A stretch of DNA of 64,000 bases from Trissonchulus latispiculum (taxonomy: Eukaryota; Nematoda; Enoplea; Enoplida; Ironidae). The translations under genes and the position numbers were made by a program. A model generated the notes under the pieces. It saw nothing but the letters and a program-made list of their open reading frames with translations, did no database searches and was not told the origin of the DNA. Below are positions 22,699 to 32,531 of this stretch, piece by piece (within the stretch, counting starts at the first letter, position 1; each line of letters starts with the position of its first letter). Where the stretch lies: NCBI GenBank assembly GCA_030248195.1, contig JASAND010023828.1, positions 22,925 through 86,924 of the forward strand. The letters are read 5' to 3'.

Positions 22699-22793
22699 CT
22701 CCGGAAGGGGCTCCACGGTTGTCGTTGTTACCAACCCCACGAAACATCAACAGGATGACCAATGAGAACCAGCGTTGCAGAAGGAACATAATC
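22699..22793 (-). CDS. Candidate exon encoding a signal-peptide-like segment
   Basis: Bounded by TTTACAG|GATT and TCCGGAG|GTAAAT, both good splice sites on the minus strand. It contains an ATG followed by a hydrophobic run (FSLVILLMF) and a polar stretch, as expected for an N-terminal signal peptide. No family was recognised, and neighbouring exons are uncertain (one candidate lies at 22,987-23,191). It may be part of a small host gene or chance. Confidence 0.25.
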
Positions 22794-22986
22794 CTGTAAA
22801 TAAGCAGACAGCAGTTGAATAAGTATGTTCTAAATAAGTACAATATATTATTGTACATGTGCACAGATATGACATATTACGTTGTTGAATGAAGGTTGGG
22901 GTGGGATAGTTGGATTAGGTGGAGGTGGATAACAAACAGGTAGGATGGAACCACCACCCTCCACAGTTACTCCTACTTTTAACTAC

Positions 22987-23191
22987 CTTGGTAGGGGCCC
23001 GGGATTTCCTGTATAAACCAGACTTTAACAAATGTGTTAGGGTGCAAGTCGACCAGGGCAAGGTGCTGGATTAGCAACATGTAAGATTTAAGTTTTCTTC
23101 TGACAATTGCCCCTCGCGTCCTTGCCCATGACCGTCGCCCACAGCTCCGGAGCTGCGAGGGGCACGACGGTGGTCGGCAGCCCAACCAAAC
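22987..23191 (-). CDS. Candidate exon, unknown product
   Basis: Minus-strand segment between AATTATAG|GTTTGG and ACCAAG|GTAGTT. One frame is open throughout (68 codons) and is Arg- and Cys-rich at the start, ending in VWFIQEIPGPYQ. No domain was recognised. It lies upstream of the signal-peptide-like exon but its reading phase is not proven. Confidence 0.2.
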
Positions 23192-23219
23192 CTATAATTA
23201 AAATAAACTGTTAACTTGG

Positions 23220-25908
23220 TTGTGACTCAACGTTAATCCACATTTTGATTCAAATTCGTTGCTGTTAGAAAAGTTGAAAATAATTTCTTTTAATTTTGTT
23301 TTAGTGTAACCTTTACTTGTGGTATTACTCAAAAGTAGACAGACCCTGTCTTTGAAGTCTCAATAATTTTTACAGCAAACTAAAAATCTCCTGAGTTCAT
23401 TTTTACTACGAAATAGCCGATTGGGAGGATATGTTTCCTCTTAGATCTGGCATGTATGTGACTTCAAAGTCAAAATCATCCCTTTTGTCGTACAACTTGT
23501 AGTTGGAGTGTCCATTTTCAATTTTTATACTCAAATCTAAAACATCAGCTTCTGTGTTGTTTTGATTTACTTGCTTTAAGTTAAAGCTACTGGGGTATAT
23601 ATCTTTGTGTACTCTTTTGAACGTTCCTCTGTCATTGAATGTCGTAATGTCATCCATGTATTTGTACATTGCTTCTAAATCACTAATAACCTCGTAATCC
23701 CGAGCGTCTAACTTCTTCTTAATATAATCTAGCTCGTAACCGGACAGTAGTAAGTCCGCTATATATGGAGCTGCGTTAGTTCCCATAGGAACTCCGATGT
23801 TTTGCTTTATTACTTTCTTTCCGATCGTGAAAAATGTGTTTTCCACTATCCATTTTAACATATCTAATACTCTTTGTTGGTTAAATGCTCCTGGATTGTT
23901 TAGCACTGCACCAGAACGCTGCTTTCCTGTTTCCTGTTATAAAATGTGTATCATTCCTAAACGCCAACTTAATTCGTGAATCAACTGTCGTTAAAATGTC
24001 CTTATGTTCTATGTTTGTGTACAGTTGTCCAAAATCGTAAGTGTCGACCGATCTAGCTGCGCCTTTATGTGTCGCACTAACTGTATCTTTAACAATATTC
24101 TTGGAGTTGTTGATTGCCCAGTACAGCTTCACACCTCCGTGGTTCCTCTTTATTGCCCTACAATAGTTTTCAGTGCGTTGTTGAACCCTCTTAAGTATTC
24201 TTCCCGTTGTCTCCGATAATGCTTTGGTTACACATTTCTTGCTGGCAATGATAAATCGGAACCCTGTAGGTGTTTTATGAAATTTTGGTATCATTTGAAT
24301 ATAGGGTAGTTCTCTTTCTTCTACCGGTACTTCTATTCCTAGTTTCCTACTTTGTGAACTGAGTGTGTTACAGATGTTGTCAATTGTTTCCCGTTGCTCC
24401 ATATAAGTTGGAAGCCTATTGTTGGTACAATTTACTTCCTCTATTAACCGTTCAACATAAAACTTCTTACATATGAATGAATGCGTAGTTTTGTGCTGCT
24501 TTATCGACAAGTGTTATCACGTCTTTGTCCTGAAGTTTCTTAACTTCACGTCTTAATTGAACATAATCAGGGATGCGTTCCCTCTGAGGTATTGCCCTGT
24601 TACCGTGTTCCCACCAGGTGTTTAATATTGCAGTCTTCCAAGGATTACATTCTTCAATCACGGTTTTCTTTCCGTTGTATACTTTATTCAAATACTGATT
24701 TAGTGCATGTTCCAGTTCTTGGAAGCACTCTAGTTTGTTGAGCCTCTTCGTCAATCTATACTTTGTTCCACGTCGAAGCATTTCTCTAAGTTCTGTATCT
24801 TTTATTAGTGACAGAACCCCGGAGACCACATGTCCGAAATGTGGGTCCACGTGTGTAGAGTTTCTACAATCACAATCCTTGCCAAAGTATAAGTCTCCTT
24901 GGTCATTAGTTTGAATTTGTTTGCACGTCTCTTTATAATTAAAACATTGCAATGCAAAAGGTGTATCATACTTATATAGTATTAAAGGTCTTGTTTATTG
25001 GTTTTTGTCTGGGTCTGGCCACAGGTCCAGTATAGCTCTGCTAGACAGAATTGTTTGTGGTGGAATTATATCAAAGTAGTTATTTGGGTATTTGATAAAC
25101 AGTTTGGGTCTGTTAGCTGTTCTTTTGTTGACCATGGTTTTCTCTAATCTACTTTTACAAATATCAAACATTAGGTTGTCTAAGGGATGGGCTGTTCTCA
25201 CTGATAAGTGCAGGTAAAGTTTGGATATTGTTTTCCTTTTCCAATGCATTAGGGTAGTGTATACGTCTTTTCTTACCACGTAAGTATCAGATTGGTTTAC
25301 ACACTGTTGGCTGAAGCGTCGGTGTGCATTACTTACGAAGTTTGGGATATCCGTTACTATATTCTTGTTTTTGTTTGGAACTTTTTTCCCTCTTTTCTTT
25401 CCGCTTCTTCTATTACCTTTAAAGTTATTGATCACTGGTTGTCCGTAACACTCTCCTGCTAGTCTGTCGTTAAGACCGTAAGGATACTTGGTGCTTAATC
25501 TTTTAATCCAGAAATTTTCTCGGTCTAGTCTGTTGGTTGCACTATCGTTGTCACTAAATTTTTCTATTACTCTTACTTTCATTTTACCTTTGCACAGTCC
25601 CGATTTGAAATGTTCTACAGATACTTACAGCCCTGTTTGCCTTGTTCTATAGACCTCCTATGCTCACCGAACCTTTCTCTTAACTGTCTGCCCGTTTCCC
25701 CCACGTACTGTACACCACATCCACTGCAAGTGATTAGGTAAATTAGGTTGCTGCTGCCGCAGTTAACTAAAGTGGAATTATCATGTAACTTCATGATGTA
25801 TTTTTTACAGTTGAACGCACCCTTGAACTTAAGGTTAGTATCCACGAAATTACAAGTTAAGCACCTTGGTTTGTTGCATCTTTCTGTGGCTAACGTAGGT
25901 AGTAGCAA
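23220..25908 (-). pseudogene. Penelope-like retroelement of Naiad type (GIY-YIG endonuclease then reverse transcriptase), decayed
   Basis: Minus-strand order: GIY-YIG endonuclease (25,908-~25,580; LIYLITC...VQYVGETGRQLRERFGEH, preceded by CNKPRCLTC), a basic linker to 24,995, a CxC motif DCDC (24,866-24,874), then reverse transcriptase. RT blocks seen are DFGQLYTNI (motif A), IGVPMGTNAAP (motif B) and YKYMDDI (catalytic YxDD). Endonuclease ahead of RT with a CxC linker is the published hallmark of Naiad/Chlamys elements; canonical Penelopes have the reverse order. At least three frameshifts and an in-frame TAA at ~24,995 break the frame. The thumb region continues to ~23,220 with stops. Inactive copy. 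Confidence 0.85.
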
Positions 25909-26444
25909 GAGTACATAATATAAAAGTATGTACGGTTAAATGGGGGGGGGGCCCAAGTAAGCTACCCAGACTTACTTGAGCTTTGTCGCTATAGTGAACT
26001 TAACGTTATACGAGACGAATAAACGTTAGAGCGTTGTTTACCGCGGCGTCCCACGTGCACTGGCAGCGACAGACAGCACAGTAGGAACGAGGCGATTCTA
26101 TCAGATAATCTATACTAGGCAAGCAACGTTTACATAAACTTGTCCATAATACTAGACCTTAAAGGGCTTTAATCCTGAAGGTTAATCGTGACTTCAAGGT
26201 AGTAACTGTGGAGAGGCCTGTCCTTACTAAAAACATTAAGCAGTGAAAAGGGAGCAATAAGAAGTAGACCACCTTAACCTTCATTCACATTAGTGATCCT
26301 ACCTATGTACGCAGAACACACCGATTTTACTCTGATTATATTTGCAAATCGAAATACTTTATTCTCAGATTCCAAACAATAACACCAAAAATAATCCAAA
26401 ACATACATATCAAATAACCATACTGATAAAGTATAGCAGCCAGC
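25905..26444. other. Foldback-MITE end fragment and unassigned DNA
   Basis: CAAGAGTACATAATATAAAAG directly abuts the 5' end of the Naiad copy (from ~25,908) and matches the terminus of the foldback family, followed by a G-run (~25,940). The rest has no recognised feature. Confidence 0.45.
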
Positions 26445-26657
26445 TTATCGAGACAGGTGCTTAGGGACAAAGGGTCCTCCAGCCTTTTCAACATAACCGT
26501 CAGGTAGGTTATGTACAGTATAGGTGGAAGTCTGATCCCCAATGGTAACCGAGATAACCGGGTCAAGAGGTCTGTCATCCACTCTGACTTTTTCTTTTGC
26601 TGCCACAACCTTATGTTCCACCAGTTTGTTAGAGAGTTTCAACAAGTATCCCTTCAT
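26445..26657 (-). CDS. Unassigned 70-residue open frame just outside the Polinton-like element
   Basis: The peptide has protein-like composition (VISVTIGDQTSTYTVHNLP) and ends in a stop. An overlapping frame (26,336-26,608) has a hydrophobic C-terminus. No family was recognised. It could be a host exon remnant or a fragment of an older element. Low support. Confidence 0.2.
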   Translation of the reverse strand: MKGYLLKLSNKLVEHKVVAAKEKVRVDDRPLDPVISVTIGDQTSTYTVHNLPDGYVEKAGGPFVPKHLSR

Positions 26658-26721
26658 TTGTGCCTTTATGGGTTCGTAGTGTCGAGGTTAAAGTAGTATA
26701 GGTCAGCACAATTGGGAGCTG

Positions 26722-28905
26722 TTTGTACAGGTGTGCTGGAGTCAAATGGGAGCTAATTAATCATACAGGTAAGGTCATTAATCATGCAGGCAGATGTTCT
26801 CAAGGTCATTATTGGCCAATTTTCCCTCTAGCTTGGACTAGCTTTGTAACATTGTACTAAATTTTTAACACAGTGTTATTGGACTATATTGTATATAACT
26901 TTACCTACGTATTTAACTTTAAGTTTGCTAGACTATAGGTTGTTTACCTGTCTAAGTAGTGTTTGTTAATTAACTGTCTAATTAAGTACGTAAATTTAAT
27001 TAAGTAACATTTTCAAACTTTTATTTACCTGACTGTTTGTCAATGACGCTTCTGCTACCTATTTGCTTCAGAGTTGTAAAGGCCAACTATATTTCTACAA
27101 ATTTTTTCCATTTTCCTTAACTAAATTTTCCTTGCCTTTATTCTTCTATATGCCGTCTGGACCTTTATACTAACCTTGAAATGGAAGGAAGAAAATAAAC
27201 ACTTAAGGAATCCAAAATTTGTAGTTAGGTAGTTCAGATGACATGAGTCTCCTGTTAGCTGCCTTTTAGCAGGCTCATAGGAATAACACACTGAGGACTC
27301 AAACCTGTCAAAAGTCTTTCTCTCCCTATTAGCAGCCTTTCTGCAGGCTCATAGGAATAACATACTGAGGACTCAAACCTGTCAAAAGTCTTTCTCCCTA
27401 TTAGCTGCCTGCTTGCTTTAAAAGTTTTTCTCTCCCTACTAGCGGGCTCATATCTTCAACACACTGAGGACTCAAAGCTGTCAAAAGTCTTTCTCTCCCT
27501 ATTAGCAGCCTGCTGGTTGATACACACTGAGGACTCAAAGCTGTCAAAAGTCTTTCTCTCCTATTAGAGTGCCTTCTAGCAGGCTCATAGGAATAGCATA
27601 CTGAGGACTCAAACCTGTCAAAAGTCTTTCTCCCTACTAGCAGCCTGCTTGCTTTAAAAATTTTTCTCCCTTCTAGCAGGCTCATATCTTCAACACACTG
27701 AGGACTCAAACCTGTCAAAAGTCTTTCTCCCTACTAGCTGCCTTCTGGTAGGCTCATAGGAATAACATACTGAGGACTCAAAGCTGTCAAAAGTCTTTCT
27801 CCCTGCTAGCAGCCTGCTTGCTTCAAAAATTTCTCTCTTCTAGCAGGCTCATAGGAATAGCATACTGAGGACTTTAACCTGTCTCCCAAAGCTTACCAAT
27901 TCACCTTATCTAGTTTGATTGCACCTGTCTCATTGAAATTAAATACGTAAACAAGAATTGAAAATGAAAATTTTATGACAGCGATAACGTAATATTGGCA
28001 ATACTTATCACACTAATTTTGGTGTCAGCTTAAAGAGCATGTGTTGAACCAACTTCGGTCACCTGGTGGTAATTATTGGTTGACTAATTAGTTAGTAATA
28101 ATTTGTTAAATTTGACTATGAAAATTGGCTGAAAATGGGTGATTATAATTTTATGTCTCCAATTACGTAATATTGGCAATACTTATCACTTTAATCTTTG
28201 TGTCTACGTAAAGAGCATGTGTTGAACTAACTTCGGTCAACTAATTTTGTTTAGTAGTTAACTAATTAGTTAGTAATAATTTACTAAAGTCAACTATAAC
28301 AATTGGCTGAAAATGAAAATTTTATGTCTCTAATTGCGTAAGATTGTTGACACCTATTGGGTTAATTATGGTGCCTGTGTAATAAAGTAATAATGAACTA
28401 ACTTCTGTCACCTGTTGATAATTATAGGTTAACTAATTAGTTAATAATAATTAAAGGTGACTCGAAAAATCTGTGTGTAATGAATACGACAACAATTACG
28501 TGAAAATTGGGAATAGGCTAAAGGTTAAAAGAAAAGGACAATACAACTTTTGTTCAATAATTAATGAACAAGGGTATGCAAGATAGAGGTATGCAAGGTA
28601 TTTTATGAAACCTAGCACAAGAATGCTGCAAAGTTTAGACATATATTGCAAGTTTGGCAGGTTTATTAACCCTACTGACATTGACTTTCACCAGATTTGT
28701 TCACTTACTTTACATCACCACGACAATGAATTCCGGTAAGATTGTTAATTGTAGCATTTTTAAAAGTTGTATTTTTAATGATTGCATTTTTAGTCGTCAT
28801 ATTTTGAATTCTTGTATATTACTATTTTAAACATTACATTTTACAGTTTGAACATTTCATAGTTTTTAGATTAGCATTATTTGTTGTGTGAAATGTTTCA
28901 GATTC
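26722..28905 (+). repeat. Left terminal inverted repeat of the Polinton-like element
   Basis: Matches the reverse complement of 39,362-41,677 over ~2.2 kb, from TTTGTACAGGTG inward. It contains a tandem-repeat block (27,240-27,890), an AT-rich block of three diverged ~130-bp units (27,900-28,480), and a leader with ATGAATTCCG|GTAAG. Identity fades inside the intron and stops at the acceptor of exon 2, so the TIR includes the first coding exon of the adjoining gene. Confidence 0.92.
27240..27890. repeat. Tandem repeats inside the left TIR
   Basis: Repeats of ~60-120 bp built from CTCATAGGAATAACA, ACTGAGGACTCAAA and CTGTCAAAAGTCTTTCTC words. The right TIR holds the same block (40,370-41,160) with more units, so the two TIRs have drifted in copy number. 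Confidence 0.85.
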
Positions 28906-29665
28906 ACGTTCCAAGTTTGAATGTTCCATTTGCGCAGAAAAATTCGGACGTAATGGAAACCTCCTGAGACACATGCGCCGCCAGCATCAACCAATATCCT
29001 GCGACAAATGTGGAGAAACTTTCCCCGGCCAACGGCAATTACGACAACACAAGAAGACTGCCCACTCAGCCTTTATGGAACAAATGGCCGAGCAAATCAA
29101 GAGCCAATTTCTTTGTGATCAGTGTGGTAAAAAGTTCACAGAAGAATCCCTCCTCAAGGAACATATTGAAAAGGAACATCCACCCACCACCGGAGATCCA
29201 TTGGAGGAAGACCCTGTTAACCCTCCACCAGATGCCAGTGAGATTTACCAAGCCAACTGGTATCAAATTAGAACCTACCACACCATCAAGAAGTTTATGC
29301 GCCAGTACAATTTCCGCCTGAAGACCACGTCCATGAAGGAAATAGAGAAAGCCCTCCTGTCAGTATTCCTAGACCACAAGTACAGGTCTAAATGGAATGT
29401 TTCATTTGGCTTCATCCTCAGAAATATACTCAACGATGAATTGATATATTACTATGCCAGCAACAACACTTCCCTGTTTACCTTACCTCGCCTCATTTCC
29501 AGCAGAGCAGAATTGGATCGGTTTATTGAAGATATTGAAAGCAAAGATCATATTGAATGGGCGTTTCAACAGCGTCCTAACACCAAGTTTGTTGTACATG
29601 AAGTCACTAATATGATGGTTACACTATACTGTTTGACTGGTCATTGTGCAGTAAATATGCATTAA
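28726..29665 (+). CDS. C2H2 zinc-finger protein with Polinton-associated C-terminal domain (two exons)
   Basis: Exons 28726-28735 and 28902-29665, with intron GT...TTTCAG; 257 residues. Three C2H2 fingers lie at residues 11-32, 37-58 and 75-96. A ~150-residue C-terminal region follows, with a WNVSFGFILRN block and QRPNTKFV; by family memory, such regions occur in proteins of invertebrate Polintons and related elements, of unknown function. The start is set by the 10-nt exon inside the TIR, which is identical to that of the CARD gene at the other end. Likely nuclear and DNA-binding (inferred); a role in transcription or in recognising element DNA is possible. It converges on the minus-strand capsid block across a (TTA)n stretch. 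Confidence 0.85.
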
Positions 29666-29762
29666 CAATGTAAATGCTATTATCAATATTATTCTTATGG
29701 CTACTACTTAATCACTGTTAGCAGTATTATTATTATTGTTATCAGTATTATTATTGCTAATC

Positions 29763-29800
<38 letters not shown>

Positions 29801-29943
29801 TACTATTATATTATTAATATTATTATGGTTACTACTGTATAATCACTATGTTTATTATATTATTACTATCATTTGTTATTATTGCATATTTTTACTAGTA
29901 AACTATTAACGAAATGTACAAGACATTACATTAGACAAACTAC
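29666..29943. repeat. Convergent intergenic spacer with (TTA)n microsatellite
   Basis: Region between the 3' ends of the zinc-finger gene and the minus-strand block. A pure ATT/TTA run occupies ~29,763-29,800. Probably the 3' untranslated regions of both transcripts. Confidence 0.7.
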
Positions 29944-30282
29944 TTAGTAGTAGTATTCACTTAGGGCACCACGTAGGTATTCAAGTTCTGTGGTGTTGGC
30001 AATCTTAAAGCCAGTCATTTTATCGTGGATAGACTGAAGACGTCTGTCAGTGTTATAGCAGTACTCCCAACATTGATCCCATTCAATGTAGTGACAGGCA
30101 TTGGATCGATGACTCAGGTCACCCTCGCGACACAGGTGTAAACTGCAGTCCTCTAGTCGGCGGTACAGGTGATCACCTTCTACTACGGTGGTAACATTGC
30201 CATGAGATAGTTGAATACCATTATCGGTCTCTGTAATGTCTACAGAAGACACTATAGCGATTAGGCTCAGTAGTAGTAACAT
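29944..30282 (-). CDS. Small secreted cysteine-rich protein of the Polinton-like element
   Basis: 112 residues with a clear signal peptide (LLLLSLIAIVSS), then a mature region with paired cysteines (DCSLHLC, NACHYIEWDQCWEYC), two N-glycosylation sequons (NVT, NTT) and a Tyr-rich end. No family was recognised. The signal peptide and even number of cysteines indicate an extracellular disulfide-bonded protein. It is the last gene of the minus-strand block, 37 bases after the protease. It could act at the cell surface or on neighbouring cells; function unknown. Confidence 0.7.
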   Translation of the reverse strand: MLLLLSLIAIVSSVDITETDNGIQLSHGNVTTVVEGDHLYRRLEDCSLHLCREGDLSHRSNACHYIEWDQCWEYCYNTDRRLQSIHDKMTGFKIANTTELEYLRGALSEYYY

Positions 30283-30318
30283 AGTTCTCTATGTATATAT
30301 AATATCCTCTTGAAAACT

Positions 30319-30783
30319 TCACCTTGACTTTTTATGGGATTTCTGGCAGTAAGGTGTGGGTTCTAGTGTCACCCGATCAACAAAGGTCTTGACAATGTTA
30401 TCATTAGTGTCACTTCTTCGCCTCAGATAGTTGACAATTGACTCCATCGATCTTCCTCGGGACCTGTGGTGAAGGAAGTATATACAGTACTCCCCACATA
30501 CATCAGTAGTGAAATCTTGCAACTGAATGCGATTATACTGTAGTTCCCTCCTGCCAATGTATGACATGAAGAGGAGAGGAGGTAGTCCGTAGCTGTCAAA
30601 ATATTCTACCCTGTTATCCTCTAGCCACATTGCAACCCAGTGTTCACCAGCCTGACCGGATGCCTCAGTGTTAGCAACAAGACATCCTGGGCGGTACCGT
30701 GGTAGCTTATCACTGGGAAATACTCCTAGGAGAGGAACTTTGCAATCTTTCCTTAAAGTCTCAAGGATCTCACGGGTATTCAT
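30319..30783 (-). CDS. Adenain-like cysteine protease (capsid maturation)
   Basis: 154 residues. The catalytic order of adenovirus protease (Ulp1/C5 fold) is visible: His48 in GEHWVAM, Asp63 in YFDSYG, Gln89 seven residues before Cys96, and Cys96 in DVCGEYC. In adenoviruses and Polintons this enzyme cleaves capsid and core precursors during particle maturation. The ATG overlaps the capsid-gene stop as ATGA. The protease lies directly behind the major capsid protein, as in many such elements. All active-site residues are present, so activity is likely. Confidence 0.92.
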   Translation of the reverse strand: MNTREILETLRKDCKVPLLGVFPSDKLPRYRPGCLVANTEASGQAGEHWVAMWLEDNRVEYFDSYGLPPLLFMSYIGRRELQYNRIQLQDFTTDVCGEYCIYFLHHRSRGRSMESIVNYLRRRSDTNDNIVKTFVDRVTLEPTPYCQKSHKKSR

Positions 30784-32099
30784 AGTGCGTAGTCAAAGAA
30801 TGGTGTCCGATTATAGTCTATTGATATGAGATTATCAAATTCTCCGTATATAATGATTTCTACTCCCTGGGGATAAGTGGCGGCTGGTAGGGCCTTCTCT
30901 AGTTGCATCCTCAGTGACACATCACCTTCCTTGATCAGTTGCATTGCCCCAGTATCAATATTGTCTGGTGTCAGGTCAAAGGCAAAAATGGTGTATCCTT
31001 TGGCAAAGTCTTCGTAGGAAATGTCTGCTCCCTTGGTGGATCCGGCCATATCGTTGCCTTCATAGAGGTATATGAAGGGCATCGTATACTGGAACTTATC
31101 CCATGCCATCTTCATTGGCTGCTTTGGTACAAACTCATCACCATACTTTAGGGCAATCTCACTGACATTACAGTGTTGGAACTCAAGGGGATTATGCTTC
31201 TGACTTCCATTGAATGCCTCTGACTTGACCATTGCCACTAGGACTCTACGTGGGAGTTGACCGGTGAATATGGAATTCTCAACAACAGTCTGCACACCAG
31301 GAGCGATATGCCTGGTGACCAGTTTAGTCCTCCTGATTGGGTACTTGGCCGTCTCATGGTCTCTCAGTACACCCTCAATTGCCATGGTGAGAGAGTCTTG
31401 TGGTCTGACTTTCCACACATACCAACGTATATCGTCGACTAAAAGTTTGTATCCACTGGTTGCTGACTGGAGGAGGATGTCGTCACTGTTACGGTGTAAT
31501 TCCAGACTCAACTGACACTCACTCAGAAGGTATCGGTCTTGCTTGAAGAGGTCGCAATGAAGGGGTCCTGCCACTACTACATACCGGCCATCTGTAAATG
31601 GTATACCCCGATGCTTAGCTGCCGTAGTGGAGATATCATTGAAATCACTATCCTTTGCAAATAGGTTGCTCTGTAGGTGAGACGTCTTTGCTTCTTTCCC
31701 AAAGTTGGCTATAGTCTCCAGGTAGGCTCCATAGTGATAAAGGTCTCCACTGTTGTAAATTTCCTTGTCGGATAGTTTGACCACTAATCGTCTAATGAAT
31801 GACTTTGCTAGCATATTGATGGGTGCTACCGAGATACTCCCGTCGGCCGCCTTTGCTACTGCCTTTCCATCACTATCAGTTATCCTTAGCTTTAGGTAAA
31901 GGTAGTTCCGGTTCAGGTCAAGCATATAGGAGTCCTTAGGTACAAGGAATAGGTATGGACCATTACTGGTTACAGGATTTAGGGGATAAATTTCTGCCAT
32001 GTAGCCACTCTCCACACTGACCTGAGTTGGAGGTAGCGAGAAGAGATCCATTTCGGACTTGAAGCCCGGCATAGACCGTTCATCTACTTGCTTAGCCAT
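30780..32099 (-). CDS. Major capsid protein, double jelly-roll (hexon-like)
   Basis: 439 residues. Family features seen are the PKDSYMLDLNRNYLYLKLRI segment in the first jelly roll, PRRVLVAMVKSEAFNG and FAFDLTPDN in the second, and a C-terminal EFDNLISIDYNR block, typical of the Polinton capsid protein family (also found domesticated or annotated as uncharacterised proteins in invertebrate genomes). It is expected to form the trimeric capsomers of an icosahedral particle. The frame is intact. The stop overlaps the protease start; the pVI/pX-like gene lies 45 bases upstream. Confidence 0.93.
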   Translation of the reverse strand: MAKQVDERSMPGFKSEMDLFSLPPTQVSVESGYMAEIYPLNPVTSNGPYLFLVPKDSYMLDLNRNYLYLKLRITDSDGKAVAKAADGSISVAPINMLAKSFIRRLVVKLSDKEIYNSGDLYHYGAYLETIANFGKEAKTSHLQSNLFAKDSDFNDISTTAAKHRGIPFTDGRYVVVAGPLHCDLFKQDRYLLSECQLSLELHRNSDDILLQSATSGYKLLVDDIRWYVWKVRPQDSLTMAIEGVLRDHETAKYPIRRTKLVTRHIAPGVQTVVENSIFTGQLPRRVLVAMVKSEAFNGSQKHNPLEFQHCNVSEIALKYGDEFVPKQPMKMAWDKFQYTMPFIYLYEGNDMAGSTKGADISYEDFAKGYTIFAFDLTPDNIDTGAMQLIKEGDVSLRMQLEKALPAATYPQGVEIIIYGEFDNLISIDYNRTPFFDYAL

Positions 32100-32144
32100 T
32101 GAAATAATTGTTAGCGTATTACTATAGTTACATAGGGCGGGTTT

Positions 32145-32531
32145 TTATGGGCTGTAAATGTCACGCTTCAATCTCTTAACTTTGCGTCTATGTGGTCTGC
32201 TTCCAATACCTTCCCCTTGCTGTATTGCCTTTCCACTGTTCTCCAGCAGGCGTCCAATGGCTGCCTTCCCGTGCCGTTTGAGTGCTTCCTTTGGATCTTC
32301 ACCTCTATTCAAGTAATCACGAGCCACATCTCCGGCTGTCTGAAAGGCCTGCCTACCAGCCTCTAGACCTACGCGACGTACTACTGGCCAAATAAAGCGT
32401 CCAATACCTCTCAAGAGGCTACCTAGGCCATCTCCTCGCTGATACCTTTGGCCGGCGTAGAAACCAGACCCTCTCTGTATCAGGTGCAGTTGCCAGTCTT
32501 CAACGGTTTCTGGATGATATCTGGTCCTCAT
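32145..32531 (-). CDS. pVI/pX-like minor capsid or core protein
   Basis: 128 residues, basic, with GSGFYAGQRYQRGDGLG near residues 21-37, then an amphipathic helix (LLRGIGRFIWPVVRRVGLEAG) and a basic C-terminus (RRKVKRLKR). A short Gly-rich motif ahead of an amphipathic helix is the usual form of the Polinton/adintovirus relative of adenovirus pVI/pX, a substrate of adenain that may disrupt membranes or package DNA (family-level statement). The start overlaps the end of the penton-like gene by 32 bases. Confidence 0.75.
   Translation of the reverse strand: MRTRYHPETVEDWQLHLIQRGSGFYAGQRYQRGDGLGSLLRGIGRFIWPVVRRVGLEAGRQAFQTAGDVARDYLNRGEDPKEALKRHGKAAIGRLLENSGKAIQQGEGIGSRPHRRKVKRLKRDIYSP

Noticed and set aside
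28496..28681. 61-residue frame also found at 39,564-39,749
   Set aside because: Its conservation is explained by lying in the two TIR copies; it is antisense to the leader of the terminal genes and has no domain. It cannot be fully excluded.
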